Assembly (NCBI GenBank): GCA_012932865.1 | Contig: SAXG01000002.1 | Span: 558,001 to 622,000 of the forward strand | From: Amylostereum areolatum | Taxonomy: Eukaryota > Basidiomycota > Agaricomycetes > Russulales > Stereaceae | Reading direction: 5' to 3' | Length of the DNA: 64,000 nucleotides | Shown: positions 35,675-56,100 of the stretch, in pieces | How the letters are laid out: each line of letters begins with the position of its first letter | Position numbering within the stretch: the stretch's first letter is position 1 | Position numbers and translations under genes: made by a program | Notes under the pieces: model-generated | What the model was told of the DNA's origin: nothing | Database searches by the model: none | Seen by the model: the letters and a program-made list of their open reading frames with translations, nothing else

Positions 35675-36852
35675 CTACATTGCAATCCCCGCACGCATTT
35701 TCTTATACGTCCCAAATGGACCCACGGTACCCTTGGGTCCTCCAAGCATATGCCCCGACCCCGGCGGTCGACTCACGCTTGCCACTGTTGGCACCGCGCT
35801 CATCCTCCCGTCCTCTGCCATCCCCCTCTCTCCACTACTACCCTCCCTCCTCTCCCGTTCGTCTGCACCGACTCCTGGAGGATCCTCGACCTTCTCGCCA
35901 AGTAACCGTCGGAGAAGCCTGTTCTCGCCCTCGAGCCTTGCGAGCTCGCATTCGCGCTCGAGAGCCCAGTCAGCCTTGGCAACATCATCCCATAGCTCCT
36001 CGCCCGCCTCGGAAGAGAGCGATAATAGATAGGCACGGTAGGCGGCGGAGTCCGGGGGTGCGTCGGGGAGGTCTTCACCTTGGAGAGTGCGTAAGGTGCG
36101 TCGGAGGAGGACAGAGAGGCGTGTGAGGGAGGCGGAGGTCGCGCTTGAGGCGGAGAGGGCCGCGGCGAGGGAGGCAGATTCACGGGCGAGGAGCTGTGTT
36201 TCGTAGGTGCGGATAAGGGAGAGCTCGTTCTCTTGGACTTCGTGCTGTTGGAGGTGGGGAAACAGAGGTCAGACAGAGCGGGGGACAGAGGGGGAAGACG
36301 TACGGCGCGGTTGCGGAACTGGTCCATGACGGTCTCGAGTGTGGTCTCGTATTCTTTGATGAGAGCGTTGAGTTGTTTGTTGTCGTGTTGGAGTGAGAGA
36401 TTGTCAGCGGACATGGACGCGTTCATGCGTTCGAGCTCGGCGTCGTATTCCTCTGTGACGTACGCAATTCTAGGTTAGATACGGCGTACCGACCACTCTT
36501 TCGAGAGCAGAGGGACGAAACATGCCCTTTGATTTTTCGAGATTAAATCTGAGAATGTGCGGGTTGAGTATCGAGAGTCAACCGTGAGCCGAAGAGACGG
36601 GTAGGAAGCGGTTACACACACCGTCTCAGGACAAAACCCGTTTGTGTGTGAATGGCCTGGCCCTACAGAAGAACATGCCAGATGAAGACCATGCACAATA
36701 AAGGAGCAATGAAAACGCACTTTGACGCCATTCGCCCGAGCGTGCAGCTCGGCGGCATACTGTCTATGCGAGTTGGTGCTCTCCATGAGCTCCGTGAGGA
36801 GAGCCCAGAGCTTCGCGACGTCGGGCTCTGCATCGGTGTTCATGATCACCAT
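35675..36852 (-). CDS. SIKE/FGFR1OP2-like coiled-coil protein
   Basis: It is likely the fungal member of the SIKE/FGFR1OP2 family, which in animals and fungi belongs to the STRIPAK phosphatase-kinase complex. Five exons (36852-36721, 36656-36622, 36548-36490, 36452-36304, 36244-35675) give 314 residues with correct phases. Visible segments: LWALLTELMESTNSHRQYAA, IHTQTGFVLRRFNLEKSK, EEYDAELERMNASMSADN, and the family's coiled core QLNALIKEYETTLETVMDQF. A long helical, Leu/Glu/Arg-rich second half follows, with a second coiled coil ECELARLEGENRLLRRLL and a short Gly-rich tail. ATG 36852 and 36843 are both possible. Family assignment rests on the order of these heptad segments and is less certain than the gene model. 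Confidence 0.72.
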
Positions 36853-37132
36853 ATTGCCGGCCTAGGAAGCGCTTTTGATCGTCAGGTTGAATGCTGGGTG
36901 GGTATGCGGTCACGGCAGAGTGCTGCTGAAGCGCTCGTGGCTCGCGGTGGCCGTGATGCCAGAGGATTCGCATTGCGTCACGTGAGAACAATGGCTTCAC
37001 TTGTCAATGTCAATGTCATTTCACCACCTTCGCGACTCTTCGCGACCACTGGTGACTCCAGGGTGACTCTCGCTTCCCTTTATCTATACTACTGGCCACA
37101 TCCGAAGGACTCTTCTTTCGGCGTGTCGTATC

Positions 37133-39398
37133 ATGCCAAATGTTACCTGCCTTACATGCGGCAAGGCAGACACTAGCTCATTAAACTTCCTTCTGACTTG
37201 CTCTGGCACATGCAAACGCTCCTGGCACTCCAAATGCTATCTACCCAATATTACTCGAGAAGTCATGACACGTATGCTGAAGTCCGAAGTAGCTGGCGAC
37301 CTTGATAACGGTGTCCGGTCATGGAAATGCACCAAGTGCTATAGGAGGAGTCAGGCAGCGGAGGCTAGCAAGAGTGCGACGCGCAGTAACCACATCCCCG
37401 CCGCTACCCCTACTTCTGTGCAGGCCGCGTCTCGTCAAGCTCCCACAATCATATTGGAGAGCCGCACAAACCGGCCGTTGAATTCATCGAATTTTACCCC
37501 GTCTTCACCCGCCACTTCGACGTTCCCCTCTCGTCCTACATCTATCACGACAGTAGCAGCATCCCTGCCCGCATCTACATCAAGATCGACCTCTTCTGAA
37601 CCCATCGATCTCACATCGCTTGATTTCTCTACGAGACTCAGCAGTTCATCCACTTTAATGTTCACCTTGAGCCCTACGTCTATCGCAACAAGATCAGCAC
37701 CTACATCGAAACTGCCTTCCTCCAGTGCCTCTGAGCCCATTGATCTCACATCTCCGGATTTGCCTGCGAGGCCCAGCAGATCGTCCACTTCGACGTTCAC
37801 CCCTGGTCCTACATCTATCACGACATTATCAGCACCTATATCCGCACCTTCGTCAAGACCGCCCTCCTCCAGTTCTTCTGAGCCCATCGATCTCACATCA
37901 CTTGATCTACATGACAGGCCTAGCAGTTCGTCTGTAAGTGATGTTCACGCCACTTCCAGGTCCTGTTCTAAAGCGAATGTCCCAGACGATCACCAATGCT
38001 GCGTCCGAGTCAACAAGGGCCGAGGCACCTTCGTCTCCTCTGCCACATCCACGATCACATGTAGCTTCATTCCGGCCATATTCTCGCCCAACGCAGCTAC
38101 TCAACAATGCCTCCACACCGCCCACAATCCCTTCAGCACCGACCACGCCACCAGTGATTACGCCCCCCATAACTCAGCTGCCGCCCGTCCATCCTATCGC
38201 CCGGCCGCCCCCCAATCCGCCCCGACACGCAGCACGCAAGACCAGAGCTACTGTTCCACCCCCTTCCACGTTTTCTTCGAATAATCTCTTCGACGGTACG
38301 CACCCTGAGGTCGACTTCCAGGAGATAGAGCCCGAGGTTTCCTGGCTGTCTGCTTCTGATGGGCCCGCTCAAGTCGTTACTTCGACATCCGAGTCCTATG
38401 AACGCTCATCGTCAACAGGGGATGGACATACTCCCGATCGACGCCCATACCCGGGTTCTGAACCTCGACCACTCTCAGCTCCCCATTTGTCCCATCACAG
38501 TCCATCTTTACCTCCCAAAGCTCCCTCTCCTCCCCCTCCCCTGCCGCCGCCACCGCCGCCACCACCTCCCTCACACTATATACTCAACCAAGACCAGACA
38601 GTCGATTTGTATGCTTTGCAACGCCATATGAGGGCCGCAGGGAAACTTGCTCCGCAAAGATACACCACCTTCACACTACGTTCACCATCACCTGAGGTCC
38701 CACCTAGGATACCACGCCAACACCAGGATAGTAACGGATCCGGGGATGAAGAGGAACAACCAGACGATGCAGCAAATAAAGGATACGTGGATTCGGACGA
38801 TGATATGTATGCTTCCGCCCCTCCTAGTCCTGTGGCGCAGGAGAACAATCCTGATATACGAGGCGCTTTGAGCGATCTGGAAGATTCCAAAGAAGACGAC
38901 GACGAGGTCGACGGCGCACTGGACCTTTCAGACGAGGACAGCGACATCATTGTTATTTCCCATTCCAAACCAAATCGCGATGAACGCGGACCCAACCCTA
39001 GGTCTCAGGGGAAGCCCAAAGGTGGCGAATGTTTTGCCAGGATGGTACGTCTGCGCACAGGTCGGCACCTTGGGGCGTACCAGCTAGCGAGCGCATTTTA
39101 CAAGTGTGCCATTAAACCCCCTCGAGATGGCAATGCGGACGCAGTGCATCCCCACGCCGACGAAGATACAGACCCTGCTGGAAGCCTCCAAGTCATGCCT
39201 ATGGATACGCGCGAAGGAGATCCACCCGTAGGTGCAATCCGAAGACGACCCAGGAAAGCCCAAGCACGCAATGTCCGTGATGTGCGCCCACGAAGATACC
39301 AGTATCTTCATGATACACATTATCAGGAGACAGCCGTCGACCGGGGAAGGCAACTCAAACGAGAGGAGCTTTCACGCCGGGATACCGTGGATAAATAG
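37133..39398 (+). CDS. PHD-finger protein with SUMO-interaction-like motifs
   Basis: Function unknown; a nuclear chromatin or SUMO-linked role is plausible. Two exons, 37133-37933 and 37986-39398 (52-nt intron with consensus GTAAGT donor), give 737 residues. The N-terminus is a C4HC3 PHD-type finger: CLTCGK, LTCSGTCKRSWHSKC, SWKCTKC. A Ser/Thr/Pro-rich region contains three near-identical SEPIDLTS elements (about 37595, 37730, 37877), each followed by an Asp; IDLT matches the core of known SUMO-interaction motifs. Near residue 580 comes DEDSDIIVISHS, another acidic-flanked hydrophobic SIM-like motif. There is a run of about 17 mostly Pro residues (about 38522-38570) and an acidic segment, then a basic C-terminus (RRRPRKAQARNVRDVRPRR). 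No catalytic domain is visible. Confidence 0.85.
37515..37925 (+). repeat. three degenerate tandem repeats encoding SIM-like motifs
   Basis: Within the PHD gene a unit of 135-147 nt repeats three times. Each encodes a PTSI-T segment, about 15 Ser/Pro-rich residues, and SEPIDLTS followed by L/P-D. The conserved nucleotide core GAGCCCATYGATCTCACATC lies at about 37598, 37733 and 37880. Confidence 0.85.
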
Positions 39399-39669
39399 GT
39401 ATTGATTTGAGAAGGAGGAGTGTTTGCACCATACCTGAGACATGCTTGTACTTCTTTTGCGTATAAGGACATTGTAATGTTGTGTGCGGATGAATATCTT
39501 CCATGGAAAATATATCCTTTCAGTTCTGGGAACACCGAGCGATGTGGGGCCGGCGGCAAAAGATGAGTGACGCCACCGTGACTCACCGTGACGGGACGTG
39601 ACTAAGGCGTACGCGCGCGCGTTGGTCGTTCTCTCGCTCTTGCCGCCACCGTCCAAAACGACGACGACG
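39399..39669. promoter_or_regulatory. Prp8 upstream region
   Basis: A 271 bp gap between the PHD gene stop and the Prp8 start. It contains a near-repeated CACCGTGACTCACCGTGACGGGACGTGAC (39570-39600) with two CACCGTGA units, possibly a factor-binding site. No coding exon. Confidence 0.4.
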
Positions 39670-48289
<8,620 letters not shown>

Positions 48290-48799
48290 TATTGATGATG
48301 TTTGCTGCTCTGTTGGACTGGAATGTGCACGTAGTCGTACTGTATTGTAATGTAATGTTTGCATATCTTTGGTATATAACGCTCTCGGCATGTTTATACG
48401 ACGGGACCTTTTCTGAGCTTGGTGATGAGAGAAGGGGATCGAGAAGACGGAAGAGGGAGGTTCCGTTTACTTAATTAGCGTGCCTCGAACGCGCCGTAGC
48501 AACTCTTCATTAAATATAAGTAAAGCCTAACGGCATCGCCTGTTCTCCTTCTCCTTCTCCTTCGCCTTCAGCTTCAGACTTGATCCTCCCCCGCTTCTCT
48601 CTTCCCGACCCCCATGCTCCCCCCCACTTCATCATAGCCACCATCTAATCCCTCTCCGTATCCCACGCATATAAATCTCCCGGTCAGTGTATCTCCGGTA
48701 CCAGTCATAGAGGACCGCCTCACCCTCTCCCATCTGATTCAAACTCACCCATCTTCCCTCCTTCCTTTTCCTCCAGCTCTCAGGCCTCATAACCCACGC
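48290..48799. promoter_or_regulatory. intergenic; promoter of PH-domain gene
   Basis: 510 bp with the Prp8 3' end, a CTTCTC-type microsatellite (48546-48577), and CT-rich DNA. TATA-like CATATAAAT is at about 48668-48676, roughly 125 bp before the next start codon. No coding exon. Confidence 0.55.
48546..48577. repeat. CTTCTC microsatellite
   Basis: About five imperfect copies of a 6-nt unit (CTTCTC, drifting to CTTCGC and CTTCAG) in the Prp8 downstream region. Confidence 0.75.
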
Positions 48800-51700
48800 A
48801 TGCCCCCCCAAACCCTCTCCACTGCCCCCATGGTTTCCCGTACATTTCGTTTCTCCAATGGCGACGGCTATCCCAAACCTAACACCTCCGATCCTTGGTC
48901 ATTCACCAACTCCCGTATTCGCACTTCCTCCACCGCAACTACACGCACAAGCGGCAAGGGGAAGGAGAAGGAGATTCCCGTGTACGATGTTGACGCCCCT
49001 GCCTTTAGTCTGTATACCCTCCTTCCCCGCATTCCGTTTCCCTGACTTCTCCATAGGTGACCCTTTCTCCGTCGGCGGTGTTCCCCCAAGAGTACCCAGC
49101 TCTCGGACGTCCGCTCGTCCTACGACTGCCGATGCTGGTGTCATTCCACGCCGCAACCGTGCTAGTATCCTTGGCGCAGCCTCGGACGCTTTTCAAGGGC
49201 GTTTCGGCCTACGCAAAAAGTCGACCCGACCTTCCCAACTACCCGCTCCCGTTCCCAACCTCCTAATCCCGGAAGTTATCGAAGTGAGCGCGCCAAAACT
49301 AGACGACGAGGAGCTAGAGCGTCAGCGCTTGCGCGACGCCGCGGCCCAGTCCATCGGCATCGGCCTAGAGCTGCTCGAGTCAAAACCAACCAACGACAGC
49401 AGTGTATACGAGGGACACGTCCGCGACTGGGAAGGCGAAACCAGCAAACCGCCCTTCGACTTGCGGTCTCTCGACGCCGAGAGCATCAATGGTGACCCAA
49501 TGGCGTTCAATCGTCCCGCCGCCGCTTCGACCTCAGCCAGTCACTCGTTAAACAATCGACGACGCGCTGGCTCTCTCTCCCTTACACACTCCCGCACCAA
49601 TAGCACAACCCTTGTAATCTCCATTCCCGCCTTCCCTTCCACTCTCGCGGCCTTATCTCCGTTTGCCAACGTCTCTGCCACGCTTCCAAAACACTATCCA
49701 CCACCGTCACTTCTCATGCTCGCGTTGTCCAAGCAATGGAAGAACCGCCACATCGTACTCACGACCCCATCTTCTCCGTCCCGGCCCACCCGTGCAAGCG
49801 ACTCGCCGGCCGTGTCTTATCTCCATATATTTCGGTCCTCCGCCTCCGAGGAGAGGGAACTCGAACGACTGGAGATCAACGAGAAGAGCGTGGTCTTTGT
49901 AACTGACGATGAGATTGGCTCTCGCCGCAATGTCGTCAAGGTTGGCGGCGTTGACGTCGGCGCGATGAGGAGCGAGCTTAACAGCGACGAGAACGGACAG
50001 ACGATGCTACTTCTCCAGATTCTTGACACAGAAGAGTCCGCCAAGTGGATTAATGCCATCAAGAACGCTGTGTTGGGCCAGAGGTGCGTGTTCCCTATCT
50101 TGTTGCCACGTTTTTAACTTGAAAGACCATTCCAGGTCAATCCGTGCCGGACTGAGTCCTACGTCGTACTCCCAGAACGGCCCCGAGCCTCGTGGCGACA
50201 TGGATGTGATGCTCTCCATGCGCATGCAGGGAATGGTACCTTCACCCGTGCAGAGCGCTTCCCAGGGAGCATCTGATCAGTCCAGCAGCGCATCATCTGG
50301 TCCTAGTAGGACACAGTCAACGGATGATCAGTCTGTTGGCTCTCCTACATCTTCACCTCGTTCCTCGATACGCCCGTCATCACCACGTCCTACAAACGTC
50401 CTTTCATTTAAAGGGCTTTTCTCAGGGTCACGGCCACGATCCCCTTCAAGGACAAGTTCGCCGACCCCTGACGCGGACGCGGACTTCCGCGGGGATTCTT
50501 TTGGTAGTGTCGGTAGTAACCTGCTGAACATGCGAAGTAGCGCCGTTAATGGCCTGTCGCCCACCCCCCCGCCCATCATCAAACCTCACTCGATGCTTCC
50601 GATATCTGGATCCCCCCCGGAACCATTGCTACAACGCAAGATTGTGCAGAATCGGACGAGCGTTGACTGGGCTCCACCCAGCATCTCGAGTGAAGCCAAG
50701 GCCGCTGTGACCCCGCCCCGCGCTATGTCGCCTTCGCTACAGCTCCCACCTCATCGGAGACGCGCCTGGACGACGAACGAAGGAACACCGTCAAGGAAAC
50801 AGGACTCCCCGCTTCTCGTATATAACCACGGTAATGCGAGCACAGCAGGAAGCTTTGGTGTCACACTAGGAGCGGAACTGGTATCCCCGTCACCCCCGTC
50901 CGAGCATCGACAGTCCTCCGCCGTCGATCAGCAGAGAAGGAACGCCTACACAGAAACGCGCTTCGTCCATCATATCTGTGTCCACTCTCGCCTCGGGAGA
51001 CCGAGAGAATTCAATCACTCCGGTAGCAGAAACCGCCCCACCGAGCAAGCGTCGCTGGTCGCGACAGTCTGTCATTGCGAACAGGCTTACGCCGCCCTCG
51101 GGTTCGCCTCCCCCAATCCCCCCTCAGAGCGGATCGGCGAATGGGTCGTCGCATCGGCTCTCACATCCTCCCGTGGTTGATCACACCGCAGATCGCCCAC
51201 CCAGCAGAGCGTCGTCTTCGACTCAATCCCACAGAACATTGCCTGGCTTTGTATCCAGTCTCTATGTCACGTCCAAGAGGGCATCGACGTCGTCATCGGT
51301 GTACAGTGACCACTCATCACTGCAGCAGACTCACTCTTCGAATATGCTCCTACCCGTCACGCGAACACAGAACGGAAACCGTACGTCGATGCCGCCGCCA
51401 CAACGCCCAGCGCCCAGTACTGCTTTGCCCCCGACACCCCTTGCAGCGGCGGTCCCTTCTGAAGAGCGAACGGTCAAATCGCAACGTCCACGCCCTGGTT
51501 CTGCACCCGTCACAATGAGCGGAAGCATGAAACTTTCGCTACGGGATAGTGTGGCACATCGAGCGCTCCGCTTAAGTATGCTACCACCGGCAAGTCCGCC
51601 CTCGCATTCACCCCCACCACGGCCGGACGAGCCTAAGCTACACAAACACGCGCGCAACTCAAGCATTGATGGCAAGTCCACATTGCCCGAGTCACGACCT

Positions 51701-52312
51701 CCGCCTACTGGTCCGCTTCCGCCCCCACCTCCTTCATCCACGCCGAAGATCACCTCCGCGTTTCGACAACGTTTGCGTATTCTAAGTGCGCCTTCGCCTG
51801 CTGCAACACTTTCGCCTAAACTCAAACCCTTGCCTATCCCACCAGCACCGTCATCGCCCCCAATCGTGGTGGACGACGCGATACCTACACCGCCGGTAAC
51901 ACCTATCGGGGAACGCATCACGACCATGCAGAATGACCCGAGCTTTTTGCAGCTCGCCTCGCCCGTCACGCCTCACACGCCGTTCGGGACCTCACCGACG
52001 GCGTCAGCATTCAACTATGGAGGCCCGTCGTCGTCACCGCCGATCCCGCCGCGCAGCCCGCGTCGTCCCTCCCCGTCGGAGCGTCCGCATGAGATGACGT
52101 CTTTGTCGCCCCCGCCCAGACGTGGAGCGCGCCAGCCAGGTACACCGAAGACCGAGCGGGATGAGGCACAGAGCTTTGTCCTGTGCGTGCCCGAAGATGC
52201 GTCGTCCGAGATGGGCGAAAGGCCAGGATCAGCACTGGGCACGCTACCAAGCGGAGGCATGTTCAACGTGTCGACGCTTTCGTTGGGACTCCCGGTCGCG
52301 AGCAGGGCCTGA
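48800..52312 (+). CDS. PH-domain, proline-rich protein; one apparent frameshift
   Basis: Function not recognised; likely a membrane-associated scaffold or signalling protein. Exons 48800-49007, 49057-50083 and 50136-52312 splice with correct phases. The N-terminus (MPPQTL, or MVSRTFRFSNGDGYP from ATG 48830) is unstructured. A PH domain lies at about 49705-50083: LLMLALSKQWKNRHIVLT, YLHIFRSS, VVFVTDDEIG, and the C-terminal helix ESAKWINAIKNAV. The remaining two-thirds is Ser/Pro-rich, with SH3- or WW-ligand-like PPPPPSS and PPIPPRSPRRP. The frame changes +1 near 50895-50910: LVSPSPPS in one frame continues as PSIDSPPPSISREGTP in the next. The exon sum is one base over a multiple of three, and a C5 run sits at the junction, so a single extra base is likely. 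Confidence 0.75.
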
Positions 52313-53159
52313 ACGCCCTGCTCCAAACTATGAGTCTTATGTCGTCGTTTCTTATGCTATCTCCTCATTGTACTTCGTTCTTCTTTCGTTCTTGTTGTCT
52401 TACTGTCATTCACGCTCCCGTCGCTGCTTTCTCCGCTTTTAACCGGAGCATTTTTCCACTCACCCCATCCACATCCACCCGAGTCCCCTCCCCTCCCCTC
52501 TCCTACGTCGTCTTTCTCCTTCCCATCAAGCACCTGCGTTCGCTTTTCCCTGGTTCTTGGATGTGTTTGCAGCTCTTTCTGTCAACACATTGGAATAGTC
52601 GTGGATTTCTCCTGCATTTCTGCAATCCGTCTCTCCCGCGCGTGCGCGTATCCAAGCATGTATTGTAATTTACATATCGGTACTCTTCTCCTTCATTAGC
52701 GACATCCCCTCACCCTCCACCATAACTCTAGAGCTAGTTTAACGTACGTACCAGGAAGCATACATCGCTTTTTTGATCCCTGAAATTATCACTTAGTATC
52801 TGAAACTTGGCTTGAAGGTCGGGTTGACGCCTTGCCATTTGATTCTCACCAACCTGTCGATCACCGGTATTCGACAACTTCTGTGAATACCTAGCCACAC
52901 CGAAGCAAACATCCATTGACTGCAATAGATTTCTACAGCGGGGTATATCGTAGGAAGTAGTTTACACTCCATTCGAAGTTAAGTCTGAAGACGACGCAGC
53001 TTTAATGTATAATGTTACAATAAAAAGCGTCCAGGGGTCCAAGAGAGTGCGGTCACTTCAGAACGGGTGGCTTGATAAGGATACAAGGGAAACGAGCGCT
53101 GTACAGTAGACGATGGATAAACTTGTCCAGAGTGGGCCGTGGCAAGAAGACGATATCAG
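52313..53159. other. convergent intergenic region, no gene seen
   Basis: 847 bp between two stop codons. The left part is CT-rich 3' untranslated-like sequence; the right part is AT-richer with AATAAA-like AATAAAAAG near 53019 on the plus strand. The minus frame 52734-52925 shows no domain or splice context. Confidence 0.55.
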
Positions 53160-56100
53160 TCATAAATCGGAAGAGGCATCAGTCTGTCAGTATTGAACAA
53201 GAAGTTGTTGGCAACGTCCTCGCCCTCCATAAACCGGGTGGGATAGATGACTACGACAGAGCAAGGGAGATTGGTTAGAAAGACACACTCTTGAGATGTG
53301 TAGGCCTGGGAGACATTTACCGAGGGTCCCATTCAGTCTGCCCAAAAGCTTCTCCATCTCTTCTCTTTCCTGCTTCGTGAACGGCGCCTCTCCTTTGGTC
53401 TTCTTGGCCTTCTCTGCCCCGTTGGTCTTTTCGCTAGGAATTTGACTACTTGGCTTATCATCATTGTGGCTTTGCGCGTCCGCGAGAGAGACGTTGCTTT
53501 CCTCGTCGTTGGGGCCTCCGCTTTGAGAAGAAGCCATTGCGATTCCACTTTTCCCGATGAGTTCCTCGTTATGGGAACGCTGGCCCTCCTGCGCGTGTTC
53601 TCCAGGAGCCTCTAAATCTCCTGTTTCAGAGGGCACGCGGGCTACTGGCTCTCCTCCGGGCTCGTCCTTTGACTGTATTTGAATGAGCACCGCGATCAGA
53701 GCGAATGAGCGAGGACACGTACAGGCTTGCTTAGCCGCTCATGGTGCGCCACAAATTCAATGTACTGTTTCCAAGTGGTAACGAGGTCGTCGGGGACGGA
53801 ATGGAAAACTCTTCGGAAAATCTCAGTCTGCCAAAAGAGATCAGTGCCATAATCTGTGAAGGAATGATGACATACATTGTGCACCGCGGATGCTACCCAC
53901 ACATCCTTCCAGAATTCATCACAAACAGGGTCGTCGAACCCGTCAGGATCGACGTTCGGTGTAGGGGTTGGCAGATCCCAAGGAGTCTGGCCGAGTTTCG
54001 CGGTGAGATGCTTTCGGAGGATCGACCGCGCGCGGGGAGCCTTCTGCTCTTCTTCATCCGCATCGTCCTTGCCCGAGCGAGCATGAGGTGGCTCATTGTC
54101 CTTTTCCGGAGATTCAGACGCATCGGCGGGTGCACCAAAGAGCTGTCCATCCTCGAGACGCGCTTCCTGAGGCGCCGTCCCGTCCTCTTCCTGGGCCTTG
54201 GTGGCAGGGTTCTCCTCTATCGGCTCACCATCAGATTTACTCGCAGCCGGACGGTGCTCGAAGACCATTTTCTCTTCGAGAGTGGGGACCATGGCGCTAG
54301 CGAAGCCAGGAATTACTTCCCCATCACGACCAAAAGTTTGACGCTCTCGTTTGAGCATCTCATCTCCCGTTCGCGCATCGGCCATCTCGCCTTTGAGCCC
54401 GAGTTTAGTGCTTGCCCTGGCAAGGCTCTTTGATCCAATTTCCTCACCACCTGCCATGACTTGCGTTGAAGCATTAGTAAGTCACCGCCGGAAGAAAATA
54501 ACGACGATCGTACGCTGTCCCAAGGCGTCGTCTCCCATCTTGGCCATGTTCGCCAGCCGTCCGGTGTGCCCGTGGGCCTTGGTGACATCCTCATTCCCTT
54601 GTCGCTGCTCCGCATCCGGGTCCCAAGGTTCCTGTTCATAAGCGTATTTCGTCTGATCCTTGCGCATAAGATCCTCCTCGTCCATGGCGTCGACGTCGAC
54701 TCCGATGTGTTCGCGCATCAGTCGGACACGCAAAGAGTGGGCAAATCGTCCAACTTTGAACGGCTTGCCGGCCATGGTTCTATACGGTTCTGTTAGTGAC
54801 GTTAGCAACGTTTGGCAAATCGTGCTGACCCGTCAATCATATCAGTATCTCGAATAATCGCGGCTATCTCAGAGTCTCGATCGCCTCGCTGCGACCGTTC
54901 ATTGATGTTTGCGCTTCCAATGATAGCGAGACGATCATCCACAATACAAACTTTACCGTGGATATATACCTAAGAGAACGTCAGGCTCATAGTATTGAAA
55001 GCAATGCGCGATCCGAACCAGTTCAGTGGAGAGGACGTCTCCGCGGAGCTTGCCCCAGTTGCGCAGAGAGAATACTGCAAAATAGTTTTCGGGCTAAAGC
55101 CAGTCCGTGGTGAGAGTGGCGAACCCAAAAAGCAAAAGACACACATACGTCGATACCCTCTTTGCGTAGACGAGAGAAGATTGAATTAGGGCCACGCCCG
55201 ATGGTTCTGTTCTGGCATTCCAAGATGATGCGAACCTACCCACACCTATAAATCCAGACATTCTTACAACAGAGTTTGCACTCACTGAACTGCCGTCATT
55301 GTGGTCGACTGGCATGGGAAATCCGGGGAGCAAAGGGATCACGACGCAGCACTTCCACGGCGTGCCTTCATGATGAGCGCGGATGATACGATGAACAATC
55401 GCGTCACCGATCTTGTTCTCGATGGTAACATCGCCAACGACGGTGCTTGGAAGCGGTGTGAACACGATATGTTTCGGCGTGAAAAGGGATGCTTACGAAG
55501 TGATGAAGAACTGGTTCTCGATGTAAACGAAATGTTCTGACATCTGGATCGCTAAATGTGCAGGGATTAGCGAGGTCAAAGTCGCATATCACAGTAGCCA
55601 GTCACCTTTCAGATAGGCATTCTGAATGGAATGTTCAATCCTATCAGGAGTTCCGAGGGACCACGGTCCTGCAGAGCGGCAAATTTGAAGCTCGCATGTC
55701 CCAGTCAGGCCCAGTTGGTCTAGCTCGCCTGACTTGAATTCCGAGGGCGGAAGCAGGAAGGGCATGGTCCGAGAATGATTCTGGAGACACATTAGAGTGC
55801 TGTCCTCAAAAATTCGTTTATAAGGGGGATACCTTAATTCGTAAGAGATGGTTCCACCTATTGTCCGGTTCATGATCAGCACATAATGAAGAAGCGCGGC
55901 ATATCTGTGTACCTTTGAACAAAATGCCTGCCGAGGTCCCTAACAGGTTGTCCCACGATTTGCAATCCAACGTCATGCCTGTAAAGTAGTCAGATCCGCA
56001 AACAAAGATATTCCATGACAAAGTCCTACCATGGCATGCGTGGCGTTGTTTGCCGATCGTGCATATCATCATCAGGTTTGTTCAAAGTGTGAAAGTCCGA

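Noticed and set aside
51331..51969. 212-residue Gly-rich antisense frame
   Set aside because: It is the reverse complement of the Ser/Pro-rich tail of the PH-domain gene.
52734..52925. 63-residue minus-strand open frame in the PH/PLD convergent gap
   Set aside because: Composition is plausible but there is no homologous motif, no linked exon and no promoter-like context.
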